Source: an uncultured Planctomycetaceae bacterium (GTDB lineage Bacteria; Planctomycetota; Planctomycetia; Planctomycetales; Planctomycetaceae). Taken from it: a stretch of 45,420 bases of DNA. The translations under genes were made by a program, and so were the position numbers. Each line of letters opens with the position of its first letter. The first letter of the stretch is position 1. The notes below the pieces were generated by a model that did no database searches, was not told the DNA's origin, and saw nothing but the letters and a program-made list of their open reading frames with translations. The DNA lies in NCBI GenBank assembly GCA_903861195.1, contig CAIOTJ010000018.1:1-45420 (forward strand), read 5' to 3'. This document shows positions 17,322 through 25,633 of this stretch, piece by piece.

Positions 17322-18470
17322 ATGGTCTGCAGCTTGATGTCTGGTTGCGCGTGGCGTGGAAGACTGGTCCCCGCTGGGGGACCCAGGATTGTTCCTCTGG
17401 TCCTCTGCCTGGGATTGTTTGGAATGTGGCCCTTGGGAAATGATCCGGTTTCTGCCCGCGAGTCGCCCCTGCTGCAGGAAGTCGGGCTGACTCCGGGGCG
17501 AACGCTGCCGTCGGTGACCCTGTATCAGGGCGACGGCACTCCCGTGCCGCTGGGGGGAAAGAAACCGCATTTCACGGTCTACCTCGCGGGCTGCAATACC
17601 TGCCAGATTTTCCTGGGGAAGGTTGACGGTTTCGAGCAGGTCGCTCGCGATTTTGCCGACTGCAATGTGCGGTTTTACCACCTGCACAAGGGGCTGGTGC
17701 ATCCCGAGTTGCGGAATCTGCTCGATCCGTACACCCTCCGGGAACGCCGGTTGTTGATCGAGCAGTTCGGAGCGGAATTGCAGTCGCAGATTCCCTGGTT
17801 GGTAGATGGCCCACAGGCAGAACTCTCCAGAATGTGGGGCAAAGCTCTTCCCAATCTCCAGTTGGTGGTCGATCCCCGGGGCAAGATTGTGCATGCGTCG
17901 GAATGGGGCGATCCGGCCGCGTTGCGCGAGGTGTTGCGATCCATCTTTCTCGGGTGGCAGACTGCGGGAATGGCCACTTCGTCCTCCGCTGAGACACGGT
18001 TCGCTCCGTTGCGGCGAGCCGAACTGCGCGACACCGAGACCACTTGGCGTCACATCGACAAGCCGCTCTATATGCCCCCGTTGGTGGTCGAGCCGGTCGT
18101 GGACGATCCAGAGCGTTCCTATTTCGTCAAGCTGAGAGTCGAGGCCGAACGCCCCGCCCTGAAGGGGAAACCGGGGAAGTTGTATCTGCGATTCGATCTC
18201 GACCCGGTCTATGGGGTGACCTGGGACAAGGCACAGCCCATCGTCAGTGCCGAGTTCCGTACTCCCACGCCCATCCCGCGGCTCTTGCAGACGGTGCCGC
18301 CCGCCGCCCGGGCGGTGGCGGGGACCGACCCCGCTGAATGGTTGCTCGACTGCCCTGCGGGGCGCGAGCCGTTCGAAGTCCGCCTCGGCTATCGGGTGAC
18401 CGATTCACAGGGCCAAACCACCGAAGCGGTGCAGCGCTTCGTGGTCGAATGGCGCGAGGCACCAGGTTGA
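17322..18470 (+). CDS. exported thioredoxin-fold protein with CxxC, unknown function
   Basis: A 382-residue protein with a hydrophobic N-terminal segment (about 22-38, IVPLVLCLGLFGMWPLG), so probably exported or lipid-facing. The N-terminal half looks like a peroxiredoxin/thioredoxin or iodothyronine-deiodinase-like fold. LPSVTLYQGDG leads into the redox strand FTVYLAGCNTCQIF with Cys91 and Cys94. NLQLVVDPRGKIVHASEWGD and an ending helix ALREVLRSIF follow. The region from about residue 230 to the end (LYMPPLVVEPVVDDPERSYF, FDLDPVYGVTWDKAQP) looks like a separate beta-rich domain I do not recognise. ATG 17322 is used; ATG 17337 is possible. It is divergent from the second PSCyt1 gene, so a redox partnership with the cytochrome-like protein is conceivable but not shown. 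Confidence 0.75.
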   Translation: MVCSLMSGCAWRGRLVPAGGPRIVPLVLCLGLFGMWPLGNDPVSARESPLLQEVGLTPGRTLPSVTLYQGDGTPVPLGGKKPHFTVYLAGCNTCQIFLGKVDGFEQVARDFADCNVRFYHLHKGLVHPELRNLLDPYTLRERRLLIEQFGAELQSQIPWLVDGPQAELSRMWGKALPNLQLVVDPRGKIVHASEWGDPAALREVLRSIFLGWQTAGMATSSSAETRFAPLRRAELRDTETTWRHIDKPLYMPPLVVEPVVDDPERSYFVKLRVEAERPALKGKPGKLYLRFDLDPVYGVTWDKAQPIVSAEFRTPTPIPRLLQTVPPAARAVAGTDPAEWLLDCPAGREPFEVRLGYRVTDSQGQTTEAVQRFVVEWREAPG

Positions 18471-18638
18471 CTTCAAGGGGTGTCTGTCCGGCCGCCGAGG
18501 GGACTCCTCTCAAGTTAAGGCGTCCCAGGGTTGCTTGCCTTCGCAGGGCAATTGGTGACAATGCGGGAAACCAGAGGCAACGACAGCGTTCGCTTCCTGG
18601 ATCCCGCCGCCACTGTCCCTCCTGCCCGAAAGCCCTCC

Positions 18639-20069
18639 ATGGTCCAGCGACACCCCGCCCCCCGTTTCGTGCTTCGGCAAACACTGCTCTGGTTGCTCTG
18701 CGTGGGGTCCCTGCTAATCCCTGGTTTCGCTCAGGCCGAGTGGCAGGCCGGCCTGGCCCGCAGGAAGATCACTCCCGAACGCTCGATGTGGATGTCGGGA
18801 TATGCCGGACGCAACCGGCCGGCCGATGGCACCCTCATCGACCTCTGGGCCAAGGCGGTTGTGCTACAGGATGACGCCGGTGCCAAGGCGGTACTGGTCG
18901 GGCTCGATCTCGTGGGAATCGATCGCGACCTCTATCTCGCGATCCTTAAGGATCTGAAAGATCAGTACCAGCTTTCTCAAGCGCAGGTGGCCCTGTTCTG
19001 TTCCCACACCCACACCGGTCCGGTGGTGGGGCGCAACCTGCTGACCATGTACACCCTCGACGCCACCCAGGCACAGCTGGTGGCCGATTACTCCCGGGAT
19101 CTGCAGCGGAATGTGGTCGAGGTGGTGGGCGAGGCGCTCAAGGCTCTCGCGCCGGCCAAGGTGGCCTGGGGCAGTGGACACAACACTCTCGCTGTCAATC
19201 GCCGCAATAACGCCGAAGCCAATATTCCCCAACTGCGTGCCCAGGGAGTGCTGAAAGGTCCCGTGGACTACGACGTCCCCGTACTTTCGATCCGACGGCC
19301 TGATGGGCAGTTGGCCGGGGTGATCTTTGGCTACGCTTGTCACGCCACCGTGCTGCCGATCTTCCGCTGGTCGGGCGACTGGCCGGGCTACGCGCAGTTG
19401 GCGGTGGAGGAATCGCACCCCGGAACGATGGCGGTTTTCTTCGCCGGTTGCGGAGCTGACCAAAACCCGCTTCCCCGGCGAATGGCCGAACCCCCCACCG
19501 CCGCCGCACAGGAGGAATATGGCATCGCGCGGGCCGAGGAATACGGGCGGTCGATCGCCCGCTCGGTTGCCCAGGTGGTGGCGGGACACATGCCGGCGAT
19601 CGACGGAAAACTCTCGACTGCCTTCCGCGAAGTTCCCCTGGCCCTCGACACGCTTCCCACCCGCGAAGAGATCGAAAAAGAAGCCCAGTCCAGCAACCAG
19701 TACGCCGTACTCCGCGCCAAGATGTTGCTCAAGAAACTCGACGCCGGTGAGCAGCTTTCGCGGACGTACCCGTATCCCATCCAGGTCTGGAAGCTGGGAG
19801 ACCAGATTCAGTGGGTCACACTGGGGGGAGAGGTGGTGGTCGACTTTGCCGTGCGGCTGAAGCGCGAACTGACCGGTCCCCGAACGTTTGTCGCCGGTTA
19901 CTCGAACGACGTGATGGCCTATATCCCCTCGCTGCGGGTCCTGAAGGAAGGGGGCTATGAAGGGGGCGGGGCGATGCTCTTCTACGGTCTGCCCACCGTC
20001 TGGGGTCCCGAAGTCGAGGAGACCATCGTGCGCGGGGTGCATGAATTGGTCGGACCTCCGGCCAAGTGA
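18639..20069 (+). CDS. secreted neutral/alkaline ceramidase-like protein
   Basis: The product is 476 residues from ATG 18639 with a signal peptide (QTLLWLLCVGSLLIPGFAQA, ending near 33). The N-terminal ceramidase-type domain is recognisable: AGLARRKITPE, MSGYAGR, VLVGLDLVGI, the metal-binding CSHTHTGP (121-128), YACHATVLP and FFAGCGADQNPLPR. True neutral ceramidases have a serine nucleophile in a GDxSPN motif; here the corresponding stretch reads GADQNP, with no serine. So it belongs to the fold family, but ceramide hydrolysis is doubtful; it may be a metal-dependent hydrolase on another substrate. ATG 18531 also opens the frame but leaves the signal buried. It is followed by a GC-rich hairpin and ribD. 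Confidence 0.85.
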   Translation: MVQRHPAPRFVLRQTLLWLLCVGSLLIPGFAQAEWQAGLARRKITPERSMWMSGYAGRNRPADGTLIDLWAKAVVLQDDAGAKAVLVGLDLVGIDRDLYLAILKDLKDQYQLSQAQVALFCSHTHTGPVVGRNLLTMYTLDATQAQLVADYSRDLQRNVVEVVGEALKALAPAKVAWGSGHNTLAVNRRNNAEANIPQLRAQGVLKGPVDYDVPVLSIRRPDGQLAGVIFGYACHATVLPIFRWSGDWPGYAQLAVEESHPGTMAVFFAGCGADQNPLPRRMAEPPTAAAQEEYGIARAEEYGRSIARSVAQVVAGHMPAIDGKLSTAFREVPLALDTLPTREEIEKEAQSSNQYAVLRAKMLLKKLDAGEQLSRTYPYPIQVWKLGDQIQWVTLGGEVVVDFAVRLKRELTGPRTFVAGYSNDVMAYIPSLRVLKEGGYEGGGAMLFYGLPTVWGPEVEETIVRGVHELVGPPAK

Positions 20070-20081
20070 AGTCTGATGTCA

Positions 20082-20109
20082 CCCGGGCCGGGTTGTTGAT
20101 CGGCCCGGG
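20082..20109 (+). terminator. GC-rich hairpin after the ceramidase-like gene
   Basis: CCCGGGCCG (20082-20090) pairs perfectly with CGGCCCGGG (20101-20109) around a 10-nt loop, starting 12 nt after the stop at 20069. There is no T-run, so it may be an inefficient terminator, an mRNA-stabilising stem, or an attenuating element for ribD, which starts 28 nt later. Confidence 0.4.
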
Positions 20110-20136
20110 CCCGTGTTGATCCACAAGGTTCATCTC

Positions 20137-21309
20137 ATGCAGTTCGGTACTCCCGAAGCGGTGATGCGGCGGGCGATTGAGCTGGCCCGCCGGGGTGCAG
20201 GCCGCGTCGAACCGAACCCCATGGTGGGGGCGGTGGTCGTGGACCACGAATTGCGGCTGATTGCCGAGGGATGGCACGAGCAGTTCGGCGGACCGCACGC
20301 CGAGGTCCACGCCTTGCGCCAGGCCGGAGCCCAAGCCCACGGAGCGACGCTGTATGTGACCCTGGAGCCTTGTGCGCACCTGGGCAAGACCCCCCCCTGC
20401 ACGGAGGCGGTATTGGCCTCAGGAGTGGCGCGGGTGGTGATTGGTTCCCACGATCCATTCCCCCAGGTGAATGGCCGGGGAATTGCCCGGTTGCGACAGG
20501 GGGGTCTGCTGGTCGAGACCGGGTTGTTGGATCATGAGGTACGGCAGTTGAATGCCCCCTTCCGGAAGCTGATCCAATCAGGCCAGCCGTGGGTGCATGC
20601 CAAATGGGCCATGACGCTCGACGGGCGGATCGCCAGCCGGTCGGGGGCGTCACAGTGGATCAGCAATGCCGTTTCGCGCGGCCGGGTGCACGATTTGCGG
20701 GGGCGGATGGATGCCATTCTGATCGGGGTTGGGACGGCGGTGGCTGACGATCCGCTGCTGACCGCCCGTCCCCCAGGGCCCCGCACGGCGATGCGGGTGG
20801 TGGTCGACAGCCAGTCCCGGCTGCCTCTCGATTCGCAGCTGGTCCGTACAGCCCGCGATGGACGCGTGCTGGTCGCCACCACGGAGCAGGCTCGTTTGTC
20901 CCGACGGACGGCCCTCGCGGCCGCAGGGGTCGAGGTGCTGGTCCTGCCCTCCGCCGCGAATGCCACCTTCCGCGGTACGGAAGCCGCCCAGCCGCCTGTC
21001 GATGCGCCCGGAGTCTCCGCCGGAGGATGGGTCGACCTCCCGGCACTGCTCTCTGTCTTGGGGGCTCGGAGGATGACCAACGTGCTGGTCGAAGGAGGGG
21101 GCGTGTTGCTGGGCTCGTTGCATGACCAACGGCTGATTGATGAAGCGCATGTCTTCATCGCTCCCCGCCTTTTGGGGGGGGCCGCTGCGCAGTCTCCCGT
21201 TCTGGGATGGGGAGTCGACCATCCTGGCGCCGGATGGACACTGGAGGAACCACAGGTCGAAGTGCTCGATGGGGATGTCTATGTGCATGGCCGGATGCGG
21301 GCCCCGTGA
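20137..21309 (+). CDS. ribD: bifunctional riboflavin biosynthesis deaminase/reductase
   Basis: The product is 390 residues from ATG 20137. The N-terminal cytidine-deaminase-like domain deaminates the GTP-derived pyrimidine; the C-terminal domain reduces its ribosyl chain with NADPH. Visible Zn ligands are His54 in GPHAEVHAL (with catalytic Glu56), Cys79 in LEPCAHLG and Cys88 in PPCTE. RVEPNPMVGAVVV (24-36) is the usual entry motif. The reductase half has KWAMTLDGRIAS (156-167), SGASQWISN and ILIGVGTAVADDPLLTAR, and ends with LVEGGGVLLGSL and VFIAPRLLGG. Length and order fit RibD. No other rib genes or FMN riboswitch are visible nearby. A GTG at 20113 could extend the start by 8 residues. Confidence 0.96.
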   Translation: MQFGTPEAVMRRAIELARRGAGRVEPNPMVGAVVVDHELRLIAEGWHEQFGGPHAEVHALRQAGAQAHGATLYVTLEPCAHLGKTPPCTEAVLASGVARVVIGSHDPFPQVNGRGIARLRQGGLLVETGLLDHEVRQLNAPFRKLIQSGQPWVHAKWAMTLDGRIASRSGASQWISNAVSRGRVHDLRGRMDAILIGVGTAVADDPLLTARPPGPRTAMRVVVDSQSRLPLDSQLVRTARDGRVLVATTEQARLSRRTALAAAGVEVLVLPSAANATFRGTEAAQPPVDAPGVSAGGWVDLPALLSVLGARRMTNVLVEGGGVLLGSLHDQRLIDEAHVFIAPRLLGGAAAQSPVLGWGVDHPGAGWTLEEPQVEVLDGDVYVHGRMRAP

Positions 21310-21391
21310 CGCGGGATGATCGTCCGGCAACTGGCCGACGCGGTTCCCGTCCACTACGCTCTGAGGTCCGCGACACTCAACGGAACACTTC

Positions 21392-22354
21392 ATGCGCCAG
21401 ATTGGTAAGGTCGGCAGTGCGGCCGATCTCGAACGGCTGACGGACTACCTGCTGACCCTGGGAATCACGACTCAGTCGGAGCCCGAGGGAGACGCTCATC
21501 TGCTGTGGGCCCATGCCGAGGACCGTATCGACGAGGCCCGCGCTGCGGTTGCCGAGTTCCTGCGAGATCCGCGCAATCCCAGGTATGCCGAGGCGGGGAA
21601 TCAGGCCCGCCGGTTGCGCCAGGAACAATCGCGGAAGGAAACCGCCGCCCGGAAGTTGTCGGTCAACCTCGGACGGAAATGGACGGGGAGACCCGCCGCC
21701 GCCCGGGTGACCTTTGGCCTGATCTCCCTTTCGGTGGCGGTGGCGGTTGCTACACATCTGGGCGAACCCTTGGCCGAGGGGGTCGCGGGACGGGCCGCTG
21801 CGGTCGAGGTCTTGAATGACCCCAGCCCCCCCCTCATTCAGAGGTTCACCATCACCCGGTTTGTCTACGACAACCGCACGGGGGCGGTTGTCTACAGTCC
21901 CCTGGAATCGAAGAAATCCCGGGTGATCCCCTGGGAGCTGTGGCGGCTGGTGACTCCCATCTTCCTGCACTTCAGCGTGATGCACATCGTGTTCAACATG
22001 ATGTCTCTCTCCTCGCTGGGGCGCTTGCTGGAAGGGCGGTACGGCTCGCTGTGGCTGGCCCTGTTCGTTCTTGTCACTGGTGTGGGCAGCAACCTCGCCC
22101 AGTACTTCATGACGGGTCCGAATTTCGGCGGGATGTCGGGGGTGGTCTACGCACTGTTTGGGTTCGCCTGGATCCGCGGCTGGTGTGATCCCAGCGCCGG
22201 CTTTCGCCTGGGAGCCAACTCGGCCTTCATCATGCTGCTGTGGCTGGTGTTTTGCTTCCGGGGCTCACTTGGTTCGGTCGCCAATTATGCCCACCTGGGG
22301 GGGTTGCTGCTGGGAGCCGCCTGGGGGGCCCTCCCCCTGGTCTGGCGCCGCTGA
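21392..22354 (+). CDS. rhomboid family intramembrane serine protease
   Basis: A 320-residue protein. The cytoplasmic N-terminus (1-90) resembles the rhomboid_N domain of GlpG-type proteases. TM1 is at about 105-121. The core has ELWRLVTPIFLHFSVMHIVF (182-201), with the conserved His198 and Asn202. GGMSGVVYALFGF holds catalytic Ser249, and ANYAHLGGLLLGAAWG holds catalytic His301. Both catalytic residues and the loop-1 WR motif are present, so it should be active. Rhomboids cleave membrane proteins inside or next to the bilayer. It lies 82 nt after ribD and 240 nt before another membrane protease gene on the same strand. Confidence 0.95.
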   Translation: MRQIGKVGSAADLERLTDYLLTLGITTQSEPEGDAHLLWAHAEDRIDEARAAVAEFLRDPRNPRYAEAGNQARRLRQEQSRKETAARKLSVNLGRKWTGRPAAARVTFGLISLSVAVAVATHLGEPLAEGVAGRAAAVEVLNDPSPPLIQRFTITRFVYDNRTGAVVYSPLESKKSRVIPWELWRLVTPIFLHFSVMHIVFNMMSLSSLGRLLEGRYGSLWLALFVLVTGVGSNLAQYFMTGPNFGGMSGVVYALFGFAWIRGWCDPSAGFRLGANSAFIMLLWLVFCFRGSLGSVANYAHLGGLLLGAAWGALPLVWRR

Positions 22355-22594
22355 TCGGGCAGGCCCTGCCACAGCACCTCCTTCAGCCCAGCCCCAGCGG
22401 TTCTCAGACCGCCGTTTCGGCTGCCCCTGGCATGGCTCCCCGATTGGAACCGCCCGGGATTGATGTCTAGACTGAAGGCAGGCATCCGCGGTTCGCGCCC
22501 CTCCCCAGATTCCGCTAAGCAAGTCGGGAAACCGGCGGTGGATCTCCAGGAACCGCTGTTTGGGATGCGGTGGTCCTTTACTGCGAGTCGAACA

Positions 22595-24880
22595 ATGACT
22601 GTGACGAATTGGCGTGACGCCCGGAGTTTGAGCTCCGCCGTCATCCTGGCGGCATTGTGGGCGGCGAGCATTGCGTGGGGACAGGCCGAGGCCCCACCCG
22701 ACGCCGCTCCCCAGCCCCAGCAGTTGGCCGCTGATCCCGTCGCGAATCCAACCCCGCTTGGTCAGTTTCTGACATTGCCGGGAGTCATTGACGACGGAGT
22801 TCTGGGACGGGTTAGCCGGACGGCCCTCGCCCTGCAGGCCCGGGCCCAACAGGAACAGCGGCGGGCGGTTCTGGTGCTCGAAGTGGCCCCCGGTTCCAGC
22901 CCCTTTCACCAGGTGCGCGGGCTGGCGAAGTTTCTCTCGTCCGACATTCCCGGCGTCCGAACCATCGCCTGGGTTCCGGGGAAAGTCACCGGGAACCAGG
23001 TGATCGTCGCCCTGGCCTGTCAGGAGATTGTCATGGCTCCCGACGCCGAGCTGGGAGATATCAGCCTTGGGCAGACACTCGACCCCGATGAACAGGCTTT
23101 CGTGGTGAACCTCGCCAACCGCCGCCGCAATACGGCCCTCAACGAAGCACTGCTGCTGGGGCTGCTTGATCGGCAGCGCGAACTGCTGTGGGTTCGGCTG
23201 GAACCTCCCGGTGGCGTTCCCGGAGCGGTGGAGACCCGGGTGGTCCTGCGGCCGGGACTCGAAGACCTCCAGCGGGCGGGACTGGCCATCCCCGAGGTCC
23301 GAACCATCAAAGAGGCGGGAACCCCGGGGATATTCACCGGCGAACGCTGCCGGGCTCTGCGGATCCTCGCCGCCCAGATCGCCGACAACCGGCAAAAAGT
23401 CGCCGAGCTCTATCAGCTTCCCGCCGAGTCGCTGCGCGAGACCGCCGTCACCGGCGAAGCGCCGCGGGCCGTGCGCATCGCCATCGACGGACCAATCGAA
23501 CCGCAATTGGAACAGTTTGTCCAACGCCAAATCAATCGGGCGGTGGGAGGCGGGGCCAACCTTATTGTGTTCGTGATCGATTCTCCCGGCGGCATGCTGG
23601 GGCCCAGCCTCAACCTCGCCTCCACGGTGTCGGAACTGAAACGCCGCAAGGTGCACGCCGTGGCGTGGATTCCCAAGGCGGCCTACAGCGGCGCCGCCAT
23701 CATCGCCCTGGGATGCGACGAGATCTATCTCGCTCCCGACGCCACCATCGGAGATGCCGAGCCGATTGAACTGCAGGCCAACGGCCAGTTTGAACGGGTT
23801 CCCGAAAAGCTGGTCAGCGCCCTCGCCCAGCAGATGGAGCATCTGGCCGACCTGAAAGGCCGGCCCAAAGCGCTCGCCGCCGCCATGGCCGACAAGGACC
23901 TGCGAGTGTTCCAGGTGCGGAACAAGCAGAACGGCAAGATCTGGTACCTCTCGGAGGCCGAACTCCACGCCGCCAAAGAAGACTGGGAACAACTGGCCCC
24001 CGTCCCCGAGTGCGAGAATGACCGCCTGCTGACGGTCTCGGGGAAACGGGCGCACGAACTTCGACTGGCGGAGACCCCCGCGGCCGACTTCGACGAGCTG
24101 AAAGCCCGACTTGGAATTCCCACCGAAGACCAGGTCCCCCTGTCCCAGCGCACCTGGGTCGATACACTGGTCTTTGTGCTCAACCTCCGCTTTGTGACGG
24201 GGCTGTTGCTGTTCGCCGGGGTGGTGGCCATGTACTTTGAGGCACACTTCCCCTCGGGACTGTTCGGCATCATCGCGGCCGTCTGCTTCGGACTGTTCTT
24301 CTGGAGCAAATTCCTGGGGGGCAGCGCCGGATGGTTGGAGGTCGTTCTGTTTTTGCTGGGGGCTGGCTGTCTGGCCGTGGAGATGTTCGTGATTCCCGGG
24401 TTTGGGGTGTTTGGCCTGTCGGGAATCCTGCTCTGCCTCGCCTCACTGGTTCTCGCGATGCAGACGTTTGTGATCCCGCACACCATGAATGATGTCTACG
24501 GCTTCGGTTATGGGGTGCTCACCCTGACACTGGTCGGAGTCGGCATGCTGGTGACGGCCGGGCTGGTGGGACGCTACCTCCCGTCGATCCCCTTCCTCAA
24601 CCAGATGGTCCTGGAACCCCCCGGATTCCACCTCGACGAGAATCGCCCTCGCCTCCGTCCTGACCTGATCGACGAACCAGCCAACCCGCTGCTGGTCCGC
24701 GATTCCGCCCTCGTGGGACGGCAGGGCCAGACCATGACGGTGCTGCGTCCCGCCGGTCGGGCCCTCATTGGCGACGACTATCTCGACGTCGTCAGCGAAG
24801 GGGTCTTCATTCCCCCCGGCCGCACCATCGAGGTGGTTGAGGTGGTGGGCAATCGCGTGGTGGTCCGCGAGAGGGCGTAA
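22595..24880 (+). CDS. NfeD-type membrane-bound serine protease (ClpP/SppA-class)
   Basis: The product is about 761 residues from ATG 22595 (other starts at 22463 and 22565 are possible). A signal or anchor lies at about 11-30. A first ClpP-like half (90-160) reads VLVLEVAPGSSPF, IAWVPGKVTGNQVIVALACQ. A second (290-390) reads VRIAIDGPI, IVFVIDSPGG, VAWIPKAAYSGAAIIALGCD, with nucleophile Ser365. The first half has Thr-Gly-Asn where the second has Ser-Gly-Ala, so it may be catalytically dead. Several TM helices follow (about 520-660). A C-terminal NfeD OB-like domain ends at VVEVVGNRVVVRERA. The family cleaves or supports quality control of hydrophobic membrane proteins, often with a stomatin partner; none is adjacent here. 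It converges on the thioredoxin-like gene. Confidence 0.92.
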   Translation: MTVTNWRDARSLSSAVILAALWAASIAWGQAEAPPDAAPQPQQLAADPVANPTPLGQFLTLPGVIDDGVLGRVSRTALALQARAQQEQRRAVLVLEVAPGSSPFHQVRGLAKFLSSDIPGVRTIAWVPGKVTGNQVIVALACQEIVMAPDAELGDISLGQTLDPDEQAFVVNLANRRRNTALNEALLLGLLDRQRELLWVRLEPPGGVPGAVETRVVLRPGLEDLQRAGLAIPEVRTIKEAGTPGIFTGERCRALRILAAQIADNRQKVAELYQLPAESLRETAVTGEAPRAVRIAIDGPIEPQLEQFVQRQINRAVGGGANLIVFVIDSPGGMLGPSLNLASTVSELKRRKVHAVAWIPKAAYSGAAIIALGCDEIYLAPDATIGDAEPIELQANGQFERVPEKLVSALAQQMEHLADLKGRPKALAAAMADKDLRVFQVRNKQNGKIWYLSEAELHAAKEDWEQLAPVPECENDRLLTVSGKRAHELRLAETPAADFDELKARLGIPTEDQVPLSQRTWVDTLVFVLNLRFVTGLLLFAGVVAMYFEAHFPSGLFGIIAAVCFGLFFWSKFLGGSAGWLEVVLFLLGAGCLAVEMFVIPGFGVFGLSGILLCLASLVLAMQTFVIPHTMNDVYGFGYGVLTLTLVGVGMLVTAGLVGRYLPSIPFLNQMVLEPPGFHLDENRPRLRPDLIDEPANPLLVRDSALVGRQGQTMTVLRPAGRALIGDDYLDVVSEGVFIPPGRTIEVVEVVGNRVVVRERA

Positions 24881-24952
24881 CCGCCAACCCAGCGCATCTC
24901 GGCCGAACCGTCTGAACTCCCAGGTCGTGCTTCACATCCGGTTGCTCCCGCT

Positions 24953-24974
24953 CGACAGGTTCTTGAACTTGTCG
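24953..24974. terminator. hairpin between convergent genes
   Basis: CGACAGGTTC and GAACTTGTCG form a 10-bp stem with one G-U pair and a tiny loop, in the 117-nt gap between two convergent stops. There is no T-run, so it is only a weak candidate bidirectional terminator. Confidence 0.3.
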
Positions 24975-24997
24975 GCACAACCGCCGCTGCTCCCCGG

Positions 24998-25561
24998 TCA
25001 ATCGCCGTGCTTTTCCCGCAAACGGGCCGAGAGCCGGACGATCCAGTGAATGCGCTCGAATTCATCGAGCCAGTCCTGAACGACCGCCGCCTGCAGGTCC
25101 CGTGGTTCGGCCACCAGACCGGTCGGGCAGGCAGGCCCCAACTGGGCGGCCGCCATCGCCCGGTACTTCGAGAGGGTCCGGTCGCCGTACATCCCCAGTT
25201 GGCAGTCATCCTCGGTCAGGAACAGCACAGCGGGAACCCGGGCCGCCCCGCAGACTGACAGCGTTTTGGCCAGATCGGGATGGGCGTCGCGATCAAAGTA
25301 GCGCACCTGGATCAGCGGCTGCGCAATCTGGACATGATCGAAAATCGGGCACTGGTTTACGCAGTCACCGCACCAGGCCCCCGCCAGGCAAATCACCTTG
25401 ATCTCCCGCGTGAAGCTGGCCAATAGAGCCCGCTGGGGGGCGGTCAGCGCGATCTGCTCGTGAACAGCCTGCCAACGCTTCCGTTGGTCTTCAGTGCCGT
25501 GCACATGCAGAAAATCGTGATAGCCAAGGCCCGCCTGAAATTTGTCGCCGTAGTGAATCAT
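24998..25561 (-). CDS. thioredoxin-like protein (CGDC active site)
   Basis: A 187-residue thioredoxin-fold protein. ICLAGAWCGDCVNQCPIF puts the redox pair at Cys64 and Cys67, with a third cysteine, Cys71, just after. RYFDRDAHPDLAKTLSVCGAARVPAVLFLTED contains the expected cis-Pro region (ARVPAV). The AWCGDC motif resembles the thioredoxin-family group often annotated as bacillithiol-system or TlpA-like, not classic WCGPC thioredoxins. There is no signal peptide, so it is probably cytoplasmic. It lies 72 nt downstream of the aminotransferase gene on the same strand. Its partner protein is unknown. Confidence 0.88.
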   Translation of the reverse strand: MIHYGDKFQAGLGYHDFLHVHGTEDQRKRWQAVHEQIALTAPQRALLASFTREIKVICLAGAWCGDCVNQCPIFDHVQIAQPLIQVRYFDRDAHPDLAKTLSVCGAARVPAVLFLTEDDCQLGMYGDRTLSKYRAMAAAQLGPACPTGLVAEPRDLQAAVVQDWLDEFERIHWIVRLSARLREKHGD

Positions 25562-25633
25562 GGAAACGCTGGCCCGGTGTCGCGGAAGGAGGAAACGGAA
25601 AAACAGACGGGGGACATCGACGTTGGACAGATT

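Noticed and set aside
20070-20136. An FMN riboswitch upstream of ribD
   Set aside because: The gap is only 67 nt and holds one GC-rich hairpin, too short for the conserved multi-helix RFN element.
22265-24247. A 660-codon minus-strand frame opposite the NfeD-type protease
   Set aside because: Antisense frame with no signal peptide, domain or plausible start context.
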